DNA of 61,142 bases, from the NCBI RefSeq assembly GCF_013386585.1, contig NZ_JACARO010000012.1, positions 1 through 61,142 on the forward strand, in the 5' to 3' direction. The DNA is from Pseudomonas sp. P7548 (GTDB taxonomy: Bacteria > Pseudomonadota > Gammaproteobacteria > Pseudomonadales > Pseudomonadaceae). The notes under the pieces are model-generated. The model ran no database searches. It saw only the letters and a program-made list of their open reading frames with translations, and was not told the origin of the DNA. Positions 23,368-34,890 of the stretch are shown here, in pieces; the first letter of the stretch is position 1, and each line of letters opens with the position of its first letter. A program made the translations under genes and the position numbers.

Positions 23368-25605
23368 TTACAGCCTCCAGTCGAGCGCCAGCGTGACAGT
23401 ACGCGGGTCTCCCCAATACACGCCGTTATAAAACCCGACGCGCTCGTAATATTTTTTATCAAATAGATTATTAATATTGAGCGAGGCCGATAAATGGTCG
23501 TCGAACCTGTAGCGTGACATCAGGTTGACCACGGTGTACGCCTGCTGAGTGATCCGGGTGGGTTCGGTGAGCAGGTTACCGTCGGCGTCGCGACCACCCG
23601 TCGGGCGCCCGGCAAGGTCATAGAAGTCGCTCTGCCAATTCACGGCGCCGCCCACGGTCAGGTCACGCCACTCTCCCGGCAGGCGGTAAGCGGTGGAGAC
23701 CTTCAGCAGGTTCAATGGCTGGCTGGTGTTGGCGCGCTGGTTGTCGCCGTTGCGTGAGTGGGTGTAGGTATAGCCCGCCGTGAGGTTCCAGTCCTGCATG
23801 ACTTCCCCTGACACCTCCACTTCAAACCCTTGCACCTTGTTGCCTTTGCCGCCGGATTTGTAGAACTGTTCCCCGGTGTCCGGGTCTGGTTGCACCGTGC
23901 TATCGAGTTCGGCAACGTTGTCCTGGGTGCTCCAGAAGAACGCAGTGGCCAGGTTCACGCGTTCGTTGAGCAGACTGCCCTTGAGACCGACCTCGTAGTT
24001 GCTGCCCACCACCGGCTCCAGGTATTTGCGGTTGGCATCGCGCTCGTCCTGCGGGTTGAAGATGTCGGTGTAGCTGGCGTACACCGTGTATTCGGGTGTG
24101 ATGTCGTAAAGCAGGCCCGCGTAGGGCGTGAGCATGTCATTGTGGGTCTGGCGGGTCTTGGTCGAACCGGTCAACTGGTTGCTGCTGTTGTAGGCGGGTT
24201 CGACGCTTTCGATCTCCCAACTGCCATAACGACTGCCGAGCACGGCGTGCAGGCGCTCGGTCAGGCTCAGGCGGGTGGCAAGGTAGCCGGCTTTCTGGGT
24301 CTTGCTGCTGTGCGCACCCTTGAGGCCGGTGGTACGGTCGGCGAACTTGCCGATGCCGCCCATTTGCTTCCAGTCTTCGATGGTGAGGTAGCTGGCGGGC
24401 AGGCCGTTGCGCTGGTACGGGGCGCTGTCGCGTTGTTCGGACTCGCCGTAGCCCACCATCAGTTCATGCTCGCGCCCGAACAAGGCGTAGGTGCCGGTGA
24501 GGCTGAAGTCCGCCACGTCCATTTTCGAGGTGCCCACCATCTGGCTGGCCCAGGCGGTCATCCCGCTGCCGTCCGGGTTGGGGAACCCGGCACCGCCGTA
24601 GTAGACCTTGCCGTCTGAGTCGCTTTGCCGGTGGGTGTAGGCGGCTTTCAAGCGCCAGTCCGGCGACAACCTGTGGTCGATGGACGCGAAGGTCGTCTTG
24701 TCCTTGAGCGGCCAGGAACTCCAGTCAGCCGCCATGTTGGCCGAGCGCGACAGCCGCGCCTTGCTGCCGTCGCTGTTCCAGTAGGGCAGGGTGCCCCAAG
24801 AGGTGCCCTGCACATGTTTGTTCTGGTAGTCAAAGCCGGCAGCCACCACGGTGTCGTCTGTCAGGTCGCCTTCGAGAATGCCGTAGCCGACTTCCCGTTG
24901 CAGCGCATAGTGATCGCGAAATGACTGGCTGTCCCGGTATGCCAGCACCGTGCGCCCGCGCAGCCGCCCGTCGAAGGCCAGGGGGCCGCCCACATCCACA
25001 TAGCTGTAATAGTTGTCATGGCTGGCGCCACTCACGCCGGTCTTGGCCTGCCACTGGGCGGTGGGGCGCTTGCGGATCATGTTGACCGTGGCCGAGGGGT
25101 CGCCCGCGCCGGTGGTCAAGCCCGTGGCGCCGCGTACCACCTCGATGCGGTCGTAGATGATGGTGTCGGCATCGGACTTCATGCGCCCGAAGGTGCTGAG
25201 CATGCCGTCGACCTGGTAGTTGCTGATCGAATAGCCCCGGGAAGAGTAGCCGGCGCGGTCCGAATCCAGATGCTGGACGGTCACCCCGGTGGTCTGGCGC
25301 AGGACGTCGGTGAGGGTATTGAGGTTGAAATCGTCCATCTGCTGACGGGTGATCACCGAGACCGATTGCGGGGTTTCCTTGAGGGACAGGTTCAGGCGCG
25401 TGGCGGTGTTCATGGAGCCTGTGGTGTAGGCCCCGGTGTGCTCGGTGATGGCACCCAGGCCTTCGGCGGTGATGCTCGTGCTGCCCAGCTCCAGCGCTTT
25501 GGTCGGGGTGTGCTCGGGGTCGGTTTCGGCCAGCAGGTCCGGGCTCAGCAGGGCGCCGGCCAGGCTCAGGGAGAACGTCATGGAACGGGTAAAAGGCGCG
25601 AACAT
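23368..25605 (-). CDS. TonB-dependent siderophore receptor
   Basis: This 745-residue outer-membrane receptor imports a ferric siderophore using TonB energy. A signal peptide covers residues ~1-26 (AGALLSPDLLA). There is no N-terminal signalling (STN) domain, so it does not run a FecI/FecR-type cascade. The plug domain (~70-170) has SVSVITRQQMDDFN and YDRIEVVRGATGL. The barrel ends with NINNLFDKKYYERVGFYNGVYWGDPR and a terminal DWRL instead of the common final Phe. It is FhuE/FoxA-like; the ligand cannot be assigned. A Fur box lies ~90 bases upstream. Confidence 0.93.
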   Translation of the reverse strand: MFAPFTRSMTFSLSLAGALLSPDLLAETDPEHTPTKALELGSTSITAEGLGAITEHTGAYTTGSMNTATRLNLSLKETPQSVSVITRQQMDDFNLNTLTDVLRQTTGVTVQHLDSDRAGYSSRGYSISNYQVDGMLSTFGRMKSDADTIIYDRIEVVRGATGLTTGAGDPSATVNMIRKRPTAQWQAKTGVSGASHDNYYSYVDVGGPLAFDGRLRGRTVLAYRDSQSFRDHYALQREVGYGILEGDLTDDTVVAAGFDYQNKHVQGTSWGTLPYWNSDGSKARLSRSANMAADWSSWPLKDKTTFASIDHRLSPDWRLKAAYTHRQSDSDGKVYYGGAGFPNPDGSGMTAWASQMVGTSKMDVADFSLTGTYALFGREHELMVGYGESEQRDSAPYQRNGLPASYLTIEDWKQMGGIGKFADRTTGLKGAHSSKTQKAGYLATRLSLTERLHAVLGSRYGSWEIESVEPAYNSSNQLTGSTKTRQTHNDMLTPYAGLLYDITPEYTVYASYTDIFNPQDERDANRKYLEPVVGSNYEVGLKGSLLNERVNLATAFFWSTQDNVAELDSTVQPDPDTGEQFYKSGGKGNKVQGFEVEVSGEVMQDWNLTAGYTYTHSRNGDNQRANTSQPLNLLKVSTAYRLPGEWRDLTVGGAVNWQSDFYDLAGRPTGGRDADGNLLTEPTRITQQAYTVVNLMSRYRFDDHLSASLNINNLFDKKYYERVGFYNGVYWGDPRTVTLALDWRL

Positions 25606-25693
25606 CGCGGCAGACTCCTTGTCGTCTTTGCGGCCTTCCAGAAAGGAAGGCCTTGGCTCAAAGACGAAAGGAGGCGTGGAACTTTAGGTTTAA

Positions 25694-25712
25694 ACGAGAA
25701 TGATTGTTATCT
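25694..25712 (-). promoter_or_regulatory. Fur box upstream of the siderophore receptor
   Basis: GAGAATGATTGTTATC (plus strand 25697-25712) closely follows the Fur consensus of GATAAT-type hexamers. It sits about 90 bases upstream of the receptor start and just after the cptA-like gene's stop, so it should make receptor expression iron-repressed. Confidence 0.75.
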
Positions 25713-25733
25713 TTCTGCTACCAAGCGCCGCGG

Positions 25734-27476
25734 TTACTTGAGGACGACTTCTGACGCATCGGCCTTCTTCGGCTTGATCAGACTGAAATCGATCAGGCCT
25801 TTCTGCTGGCGCTCGTAAGGGTTGCCGATCATCAGCGGTCGCGGCTTGAAGCTGTCGTTGACCAGGCTCTTGCTGCGGTCCCACTCATCGAAACTCAGCC
25901 CGGCCAGGTCGGCCCAGGTGTGGATCAATTGCGAGCTGCTGTAAGGGCGTTGCAGATCGCTGGCGAAACTCCAGTCGTGGGTTTCACGCCATTTCGGCGA
26001 GGCGTAGGCCATGAACGGAATGGTGTACATCGGCGCCGTGGGTTTGCCTTCGTTACGCCCCAGCGTGCTGTGGCCGGCCGAGTCGTAGACGTCTTCGCCG
26101 TGGTCGGACAGGTACAGCAGGAAGCCGTTGGGGTCGGTCTTGGCGTAATCCTTGATCAGGCTCGACACCACGAAATCGTTGTACAGCACCGCATTGTCGT
26201 AGCTGTTGTACACCGGCAACTGTTCGTCGCTGATGCCGGCCGGCACGCCCTGGCGGTCGGTGAACTTGTCGAACGTCGGCGGGTAACGGTACTGGTAGCT
26301 CATGTGCGTACCCAGCAGGTGCACCACGATGAACTTGCGCTCGGCCGTATCGGCCAGGGCCTTGGAGAAGGGTTCGAGTACATCGCCATCGTACTGGCGG
26401 GCGTTCTGGTTGCGGTTGTTGTTCAGGTACACCTGCTCGTCGGCCTGTTCGGAAAAGGTCGTGAGCATGGTATTGCGCTTGGTCATCGTCTGCTGGTTGG
26501 TGATCCAGAAGGTCTTGTAGCCGGCCTGTTTCATCACGCTGACGATCGACGGCGTCTTGAGGTACAGGTCCGGGTTTTCTTCGTCGGCGAAGGTCAGCAC
26601 CTGTTGCAACGCTTCGATGGTGTAGGGGCGCGGGGTGATGACGTTGTCGAACACCGCCAGTTGGTCGCGCAACTTGTCCAGTTCTGGCGTGGTGTTGCGC
26701 GGGTAGCCGTAGAGGCTCATGCGCTGGCGGTTGGTGGATTCGCCGATCACCAGCACCAGGGTCGACGGTTGGCCTGCCATGGTGTCCTTGAGGTTCTTCA
26801 GGGGCGGGATCTGGCTGGCGCTGGTCAGCATGCCTTGCATGTTGTCCAACTGCTCGGTGTAGCGGCGATACGCGACGATCATCTGCCAAGGCACGGCAGG
26901 TTCGATGCGGGTTTCGAAACGGTCGATGGCCTGCTCCATGTTGTCACTGGTGGCGATCTGCTTGACCAGCGGGTAACCCACCACAGCCAGCACGATTGCT
27001 GTCGCCGCCAGCATCGATTGACCGCGGGGCAGGTACACCGGGCGCACGCGGCTCCACAGGAACACCGCCATGGCGGTATGGGCGATGAACGCCAGGACGA
27101 TCCACCAGGCGAAGTATTGGGTTGCGTATTCGCCGGCTTCAGAGATGTTCGACTCGAACATGATGAAGATGACGCTTTGCGAAAATTCCTGCTGGTAGAT
27201 GAAGAAGTAACCCAGGCTGGCCATGGAGCAGGCCCACAGCACCACGCCGATCAAGGCGGCAAGCAAACGGGTGCGGCGTGGGAACAACAACATCGGCGCC
27301 AACCACAGCGCGCTCATGAAAAACGCTTGGCGGAACCCACTGAAGCCGGAAGTGCCGGTCAGTTGGATAAGCAGTTGGGTAATGCCCGAGAAGTACCAGA
27401 AGAACAGGAACAGCCAGCCAAGGCCCGCCCAATCAAAACCTTTCGCAGACGTGGTGCTGCGTTTGAACATCGCCAT
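25734..27476 (-). CDS. phosphoethanolamine transferase, CptA-like
   Basis: This 580-residue inner-membrane enzyme of the sulfatase/alkaline-phosphatase fold transfers phosphoethanolamine from phosphatidylethanolamine, usually to lipid A or core heptose. Five N-terminal hydrophobic helices span ~15-200. The periplasmic catalytic domain has VLVIGESTNRQRMSLYGYPR, the NTTPELDKL nucleophile/metal region, and LLYLSDHGEDVYDSAGHSTLG with its DHGE metal ligands. The ATG at 27476 has TTGGAG 7 bases upstream; farther open frame is discarded. Its size and N-terminal layout favour CptA over EptA. Confidence 0.88.
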   Translation of the reverse strand: MAMFKRSTTSAKGFDWAGLGWLFLFFWYFSGITQLLIQLTGTSGFSGFRQAFFMSALWLAPMLLFPRRTRLLAALIGVVLWACSMASLGYFFIYQQEFSQSVIFIMFESNISEAGEYATQYFAWWIVLAFIAHTAMAVFLWSRVRPVYLPRGQSMLAATAIVLAVVGYPLVKQIATSDNMEQAIDRFETRIEPAVPWQMIVAYRRYTEQLDNMQGMLTSASQIPPLKNLKDTMAGQPSTLVLVIGESTNRQRMSLYGYPRNTTPELDKLRDQLAVFDNVITPRPYTIEALQQVLTFADEENPDLYLKTPSIVSVMKQAGYKTFWITNQQTMTKRNTMLTTFSEQADEQVYLNNNRNQNARQYDGDVLEPFSKALADTAERKFIVVHLLGTHMSYQYRYPPTFDKFTDRQGVPAGISDEQLPVYNSYDNAVLYNDFVVSSLIKDYAKTDPNGFLLYLSDHGEDVYDSAGHSTLGRNEGKPTAPMYTIPFMAYASPKWRETHDWSFASDLQRPYSSSQLIHTWADLAGLSFDEWDRSKSLVNDSFKPRPLMIGNPYERQQKGLIDFSLIKPKKADASEVVLK

Positions 27477-27638
27477 CCAGCGCTCCAACCCAAAAATTCT
27501 CAGCTGACGCGCAAGGGTGCACGCAACAGAGGCCACCCTTGCATGGGGTGGCCCTTCGGGCGGGAGTATCGGGAGGGGGGTGTGAAAAGTTCGTGAGATT
27601 TATGTAGTCATTATCTTACGAGCCGCTCACGGCGCGGC

Positions 27639-27815
27639 TCAGCAGAGCGCGGGCTGGGTGCCGGAGGGCTGTGCGAGCTGGGCTTGCAAGTGTGAGCGCA
27701 GGCGCATGACTTCTTGCTGCAGTTGATCGCGTTCGTCTTTCAACTGGCGCAACTCATCGCGACGGATAGTGACGTAGAGGGTCTGTGGCGGACGGGTCAT
27801 CTGTGCAGTGGTCAT
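27639..27815 (-). CDS. small conserved coiled-coil protein (58 aa)
   Basis: A short frame starting ATG 27815 (MTTAQMTRPPQTLYVTIRRD) and ending TGA 27639-27641 encodes 58 residues. Residues ~18-47 (DELRQLKDERDQLQQEVMRL and following) show a heptad pattern of Leu/Val spaced like a short coiled coil. AGGTAA lies 5 bases before the start. It has no signal peptide. A GAGCCGC/GCGGCTC hairpin overlaps the stop codon. Function is unknown. Confidence 0.7.
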   Translation of the reverse strand: MTTAQMTRPPQTLYVTIRRDELRQLKDERDQLQQEVMRLRSHLQAQLAQPSGTQPALC

Positions 27816-28086
27816 TGCTTACCTCGCAAATAGCCGGTGTGTCGCGGTGTGCCAGAACGCTTGAGTCGAGGTTCTCGGCAGCAGTCGGAAGCAATTCTGA
27901 ATTCTTTTTTGTAGCAATGGAACTTTTTTATTTTTGGTGGTCGTGTGACTTTTCATGCCGTGATGGTGAAACGATGGCAACTTTTTGTCATGAAACTCCA
28001 CGGATCCGCTCTGGACTAACCCTCATTAGCCTCATTGCGCTATAAACTATGTCACACATTTATTGAGTAGTTAGGAGCATCAGCAC

Positions 28087-29066
<980 letters not shown>

Positions 29067-29070
<4 letters not shown>

Positions 29071-30590
29071 CCGCCAACGGCAAGAAACCAGAGGCCGAAC
29101 CCGCTCCACCCACCACCCTGTTTCTGTTTGGTGCCCATGGTGACCTGGTCAAGCGCCTGCTCATGCCGGCGCTGTACAACCTCAGCCGTGACGGGCTGCT
29201 GGGCGACGGCCTGCGCATTGTCGGCGTTGACCACAACGCCATTAGCGATGCGGACTTCGCCAAGAAGCTCGAGGATTTCATTCGCACCGAGGCCGCGAGC
29301 AAGGTGCGTGGCAATGCCGAGAACGCCCTGGACCCGGAACTGTGGGCGCAGTTGGCCAAAGGCATCAGCTACGTCGAGGGTGACTTTCTCGACGACAGCA
29401 CCTATGCCGACATCGCTCGGAAAATCGCCGATAGTGGCACCGGCAACGCCGTGTTCTACCTGGCCACTGCACCGCGCTTCTTCAGTGAAGTGGTGCAGCG
29501 CCTGGGCAGCGCCGGCCTGCTGGCGGAAACCGAGGAAGGGTTTCGCCGTGTCGTCATCGAGAAACCTTTCGGTTCCGACCTGGCCACCGCAGAGGCGCTC
29601 AATGCATGCCTGCTCAAGGTGATGAGCGAGAAGCAGATCTATCGCATCGACCATTACCTGGGCAAGGAAACGGTGCAGAACATCCTGATCAGCCGTTTCT
29701 CCAACGTGTTGTTCGAGGCGTTCTGGAACAACCATTACATCGATCACGTGCAGATCACTGCCGCCGAAACCGTCGGCGTGGAAACCCGGGGCAACTTCTT
29801 CGAGAAGACCGGCACCCTGCGGGACATGGTGCCCAACCACCTGTTCCAGCTGCTCGCCATGGTGGCCATGGAGCCGCCTGCGGCCTTTGGTGCCGACGCG
29901 GTGCGCGGTGAAAAGGCCAAGGTGGTCGGTGCAATCCGGCCATGGTCGCTGGAGGACGCTCGCGCGAACTCGGTGCGCGGCCAGTACACCGCTGGTGAAA
30001 TCGGTGGCAAGCAACTGCCGGGTTACCGCGAAGAAGCCAACGTGGCGCCGGACAGCAGCACTGAGACGTTTGTGGCGCTCAAGGTGATGATCGACAACTG
30101 GCGTTGGGTCGGCGTGCCGTTCTACCTGCGCACCGGCAAGCGCATGAGCGTGCGCGACACCGAAATCGTGATTTGCTTCAAGCCTGCGCCTTACGCACAG
30201 TTTCGCGATACCGATGTGGATGAGCTCAAGCCCACCTACTTGAAAATCAAGATCCAGCCCAATGAAGGCATGTGGTTCGACCTGCTGGCCAAAAGGCCTG
30301 GACCGACCCTGGAAATGGCCAATATCGAGCTGGGTTTTGACTACAAGGACTTCTTCGAGATGCAACCGTCGACCGGGTATGAAACCCTGATCTACGACTG
30401 CATGACCGGCGACCAGACCTTGTTCCAACGCGCCGACAACATTGAAAACGGTTGGCGTGCGGTGCAGCCGTTCCTCGATGCGTGGAAGGAAGACGATGGC
30501 ATCCAGGCCTACAAGGCGGGTGAAGATGGCCCGGCCGCCGCCGATGCGTTGTTGGCTCGCGATGGCCGTACCTGGCACAGCCTCGGATGA
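29067..30590 (+). CDS. zwf: glucose-6-phosphate 1-dehydrogenase
   Basis: Zwf converts glucose 6-phosphate to 6-phosphogluconolactone, making NAD(P)H, and feeds the Entner-Doudoroff and pentose phosphate routes. The 507-residue protein has the Rossmann start [21 protein letters not shown], split by the family's GAxGDLxKR, and the active-site RIDHYLGKE at 193-201. This copy is linked to gnd and a HAD phosphatase, not to hexR-pgl-eda, so it is likely one of two or more zwf genes. Both junctions are ATGA overlaps. Confidence 0.96.
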
Positions 30591-31411
30591 GTGACGCAGC
30601 GATCCATCCCATCCGGTTTGTATTGAGTGACATGGACGGCACCTTGCTGCATCCCGATCACACGCCCAGCCAGCGCACCCTCGACACAGTGCGCGCCCTG
30701 CGCGATGCCGGGGTGTTCTTCAGCCTGGCCAGCGGGCGACCGCCGCGCGCCATGTTGCAGATGGTCGAGGCGTTCGGTATCGATGTGCCAGTGGCGGGTT
30801 TCAATGGCGGCACGCTGATCAATCCCGATGGCAGCGTGCTCGTTGCCCATTACCTGCCGGCAGAGGCGGCGCTGGTGACCCTGGCGTTGTTCACGCCGCA
30901 GGCTGATGTGGAGGTCTGGCTGTTTGCCGATGGCGAATGGCTGCGCCGTGACCCACCTGGCCCGATGGTCAAGCGGGAAGCGGATGGCCTGGGGTACGGA
31001 CCGCGCGTGGTCGAGAGTTTCGAGCCATACCTGGATCGCGTCGACAAGATCGTCGCGGCCAGCAACAACACGCAATTGCTGGTCGAACTCGAAGCGCAAC
31101 TGCAGCCCAAGGTGCACGGCCTGGCCCACGTATCGCGTTCACAGCCGGTGTACCTGGACGTGACCGCCATGCTGGCCAACAAAGGAGAGGCGCTGAAGAC
31201 GCTGGCGGCGCACCTTGGCGTGCCGCTTGAGCAAACCATGGCCATAGGTGATGGCGGAAACGACCCGGCGATGTTTCATGTGGCCGGGTTGTCGATTGCC
31301 ATGGGCCAGGCCGAAGAAACCGTCAAGCGCCAAGCCACTGTCGTGACCGGCAGCAATGTCGAGGATGGCGCGGCAGAGGCCATCGAGCGTTTTATTCTGT
31401 CAGCACACTAA
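30587..31411 (+). CDS. Cof-type HAD-superfamily phosphatase
   Basis: This 274-residue hydrolase has HAD motif I (LSDMDGTLL with nucleophile Asp), motif II (FSLASGRPP), the conserved Lys near NKGEALKTLA, and motif IV (AIGDGGNDPAMF). The capped C2B type (Cof/YidA) dephosphorylates sugar or vitamin phosphates. Coupling to zwf by an ATGA overlap suggests action on a sugar phosphate of the pentose phosphate pathway, but that is inference. Confidence 0.93.
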   Translation: MSDAAIHPIRFVLSDMDGTLLHPDHTPSQRTLDTVRALRDAGVFFSLASGRPPRAMLQMVEAFGIDVPVAGFNGGTLINPDGSVLVAHYLPAEAALVTLALFTPQADVEVWLFADGEWLRRDPPGPMVKREADGLGYGPRVVESFEPYLDRVDKIVAASNNTQLLVELEAQLQPKVHGLAHVSRSQPVYLDVTAMLANKGEALKTLAAHLGVPLEQTMAIGDGGNDPAMFHVAGLSIAMGQAEETVKRQATVVTGSNVEDGAAEAIERFILSAH

Positions 31412-31435
31412 AACGCTTTCGCACTAACACTGAAT

Positions 31436-31462
31436 TTGCGCCCCTTTAAACCCTGGGCGCAA
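31436..31462. terminator. possible bidirectional terminator hairpin
   Basis: TTGCGCCC (31436-31443) pairs with GGGCGCAA (31455-31462) over an 11-base loop. It lies between the convergent HAD gene and the small minus-strand gene. No T-run follows, so termination by this hairpin alone is uncertain. Confidence 0.4.
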
Positions 31463-31476
31463 GTTACAGCATTGTC

Positions 31477-31737
31477 TTACTTTGGCATGGCCCAGGACTG
31501 CAACTGGTAGCCATCTTTGTCGAGCTCGGCGCGTGCCTGCAACAACAAGTCTTCCAGTTGGGCCGGGTCGGTATAGGTGCTCGAAGACAGTTGTTTGCTG
31601 CCGATACGGTTATTGGTGCGGTCGATGACGCTCAGGCTGAGGGCGCCATGGCCATCGTGCCAGGCCACGCACTGGAAGGGCTGGAAGGCACGGTCTGCGA
31701 TCAAAAGAGCTTCGTTGATGCGGAGCGGGGCGTTCAT
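31477..31737 (-). CDS. small hypothetical protein (86 aa)
   Basis: The protein has no signal peptide or membrane segment and starts MNAPLRINEALLIADR. It mixes short beta-like (CVAWHDGHGALSLSVIDR) and helical (AQLEDLLLQARAELDKDG) parts. I do not recognise a family. The ATG at 31737 with GAGAGA upstream is preferred to the ATG at 31761, which lacks a ribosome site. It is divergent from the sigma-54 regulator. Confidence 0.75.
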   Translation of the reverse strand: MNAPLRINEALLIADRAFQPFQCVAWHDGHGALSLSVIDRTNNRIGSKQLSSSTYTDPAQLEDLLLQARAELDKDGYQLQSWAMPK

Positions 31738-32081
31738 GTGGGGTTCTCTCTCATTGCCCATTCAAGTGAGTGCCGGCGGTTGGGCTGACCGTGCGGCGGG
31801 TTACTTGTACTGATGCACGAAGGCGGGGTACGGGTCACATCTTAGTGCAAGAAATTTCAACTTTCCGTGATTGATGTCATGTAAGCGCCTGTTTTGAAAG
31901 CTGAATGAAAGTTTCGCCGGCGCGCAACTTTTTTGTGTGAACGTGTCGGCAAGTGGCTTTTTGCCAATACTTATAGCGAAACGGTACAAGGAACGCGTCA
32001 ATACCTTGCTAGTGTTAGCGGCAGGCGTCACAAACCGTTGTTTCTAAATAACTTTAACAATTTTGGCGCCAAGGAATAGTC
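31738..32081. other. 344-base divergent intergenic region
   Basis: This is the gap between the small minus-strand gene and the plus-strand enhancer-binding protein gene. It is more AT-rich than its surroundings. It holds a GGCAA/TTGCC inverted repeat near 31948-31965 and AAGGA just before 32082, but I see no convincing sigma-54 or sigma-70 promoter and no believable small gene. Confidence 0.5.
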
Positions 32082-33407
32082 ATGGTTGTTACACCTGTGC
32101 AGCGTCGCCTGCTTGTGGTCGACCCGTGTGACGACTGCCATGAGCTATTGCCAGGCCTGCGCACTGCCGGGTGGGAAGTGGACAGCTGCACGCTGGCCAC
32201 CGTCGGTGACCGTTCCTGTGATGTCGGTTTGTTGCGCCTGCAGCCCTCGCACCTGGAGCGCCCGGAAGCCGTCAAGGAATTGATCGGGCGCAGTGGCACC
32301 GAGTGGATCGCGGTGCTCAGCCAGGACGTGCTGCGTCTGCAGAATGTCGGCGATTTTGTCTGCGAATGGTTTTTCGACTTCCACACCTTGCCGTTCGACG
32401 TGGCCCGGGTGCAGGTCACCCTGGGCCGCGCGTTTGGCATGGCGCGCCTGCGGGGCAAGGGGTTTGCTCCGGTGGACGAGCCTGAGCATGAACTGCTCGG
32501 CGACAGCCGGCCGATTCGCGACCTGCGCAAGTTGCTCGCCAAACTGGCACCCACGGAATCGCCCGTGTTGATTCGCGGCGACAGCGGCACCGGCAAGGAA
32601 CTGGTGGCCAAGACCCTGCACCGCCAGTCCCAACGCCATGCCAAGCCGTTTGTCGCGATCAACTGTGGTGCCATCCCAGAACACCTGATCCAGTCCGAAC
32701 TGTTCGGCCACGAAAAAGGGGCGTTTACCGGCGCCCACCAGCGCAAGGTCGGGCGTATCGAAGCGGCCCACGGCGGCACGCTGTTCCTTGATGAAATCGG
32801 TGATTTACCGATGGAATTGCAAGCCAATCTGCTGCGCTTCCTGCAGGAAAAACAGATCGAGCGCGTCGGCGGCAGCCAGCCCATCCCCGTGGACGTGCGA
32901 GTGCTGGCGGCCACCCACGTCGACCTGGAAGCCGCCGTGGCCAAGGGCACTTTCCGCGAAGACTTGTACTACCGACTCAATGTGCTGCAAGTGATCACCG
33001 CGCCGTTGCGCGAACGCCATGGCGATGTGGCCATGCTGGCCAACCACTTCTCACGTTTCTACAGCCAGGAAACCGGGCGCCGCCCCCGCAGTTTCAGTGA
33101 GGATGCCCTGGTGGCCATGGGGCAACACCCGTGGCCGGGCAATGTGCGCGAATTGGCCAACCGCGTACGCCGCGGCCTGGTGCTGGCTGAAGGGCGACAG
33201 ATCGAAGCCGTTGATCTGGGATTGCAGGGTGAACAGGCAATTGCGCCACCGATGGCTACACTGGAGGATTACAAGCACCGTGCCGAGCGTCAGGCACTGT
33301 GCGATGTGCTCAACCGGCACAGCGACAACCTGAGTGTCGCGGCCCGTGTGCTGGGGGTTTCCCGGCCGACGTTCTACCGGTTGCTGCACAAACACCAGAT
33401 CCGCTAG
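32082..33407 (+). CDS. sigma-54-dependent enhancer-binding transcriptional regulator
   Basis: The 441-residue activator has an N-terminal response-regulator-like domain (1-~125), a central AAA+ domain and a C-terminal Fis-type HTH (~400-440, NLSVAARVLGVSRPTFYRLL). The AAA+ part has Walker A GDSGTGK at 166-172 and the sigma-54 contact loop GAFTGA at 213-218. At the usual phospho-acceptor position the N-terminal domain reads GLLRLQP, so the Asp seems to be missing, as in FleQ/VpsR-type regulators. It converges on the fap operon, whose promoter is of the -24/-12 type, and is a good candidate for its activator. Confidence 0.93.
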   Translation: MVVTPVQRRLLVVDPCDDCHELLPGLRTAGWEVDSCTLATVGDRSCDVGLLRLQPSHLERPEAVKELIGRSGTEWIAVLSQDVLRLQNVGDFVCEWFFDFHTLPFDVARVQVTLGRAFGMARLRGKGFAPVDEPEHELLGDSRPIRDLRKLLAKLAPTESPVLIRGDSGTGKELVAKTLHRQSQRHAKPFVAINCGAIPEHLIQSELFGHEKGAFTGAHQRKVGRIEAAHGGTLFLDEIGDLPMELQANLLRFLQEKQIERVGGSQPIPVDVRVLAATHVDLEAAVAKGTFREDLYYRLNVLQVITAPLRERHGDVAMLANHFSRFYSQETGRRPRSFSEDALVAMGQHPWPGNVRELANRVRRGLVLAEGRQIEAVDLGLQGEQAIAPPMATLEDYKHRAERQALCDVLNRHSDNLSVAARVLGVSRPTFYRLLHKHQIR

Positions 33408-33420
33408 GGCGGGTAAACCG

Positions 33421-33460
33421 AAAAGCCCCGCAACGACCCTTATCGTTGCGGGGCTTTTCC
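33421..33460 (+). terminator. Rho-independent terminator of the sigma-54 regulator gene
   Basis: GCCCCGCAACGA pairs with TCGTTGCGGGGC across CCCTTA, followed by TTTTCCTTTTTT. It lies 15 bases after the regulator stop, between it and convergent fapF. Confidence 0.92.
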
Positions 33461-33496
33461 TTTTTTGCTTGCTGGCCATTTCAATCTTGAGACCGC

Positions 33497-33518
33497 CATC
33501 GCCGGCTTGCCGGCGATG
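33497..33518. repeat. single REP-like palindrome
   Basis: CATCGCCGGC TT GCCGGCGATG is a perfect 10-base inverted repeat, 18 bases after the fapF stop. It matches the core of the GCCGGCTTGCCGGCGATG REP type seen in the doublet at 57658. It could stabilise the fap mRNA 3' end. Confidence 0.65.
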
Positions 33519-33536
33519 AGGCCCTAAAACACACCA

Positions 33537-34859
<1,323 letters not shown>

Positions 34860-34890
34860 CTAATGCGTAAGTGACGAGGGTCAGCGTAGT

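Noticed and set aside
25920..27596. 558-residue plus-strand open frame opposite the cptA-like gene
   Set aside because: It lies antisense to a phosphoethanolamine transferase with all motifs; the plus product has no recognisable fold.
31801..32031. 76-residue minus-strand frame in the gap before the sigma-54 regulator
   Set aside because: No ribosome site, no plausible domain, and composition unlike neighbouring genes.
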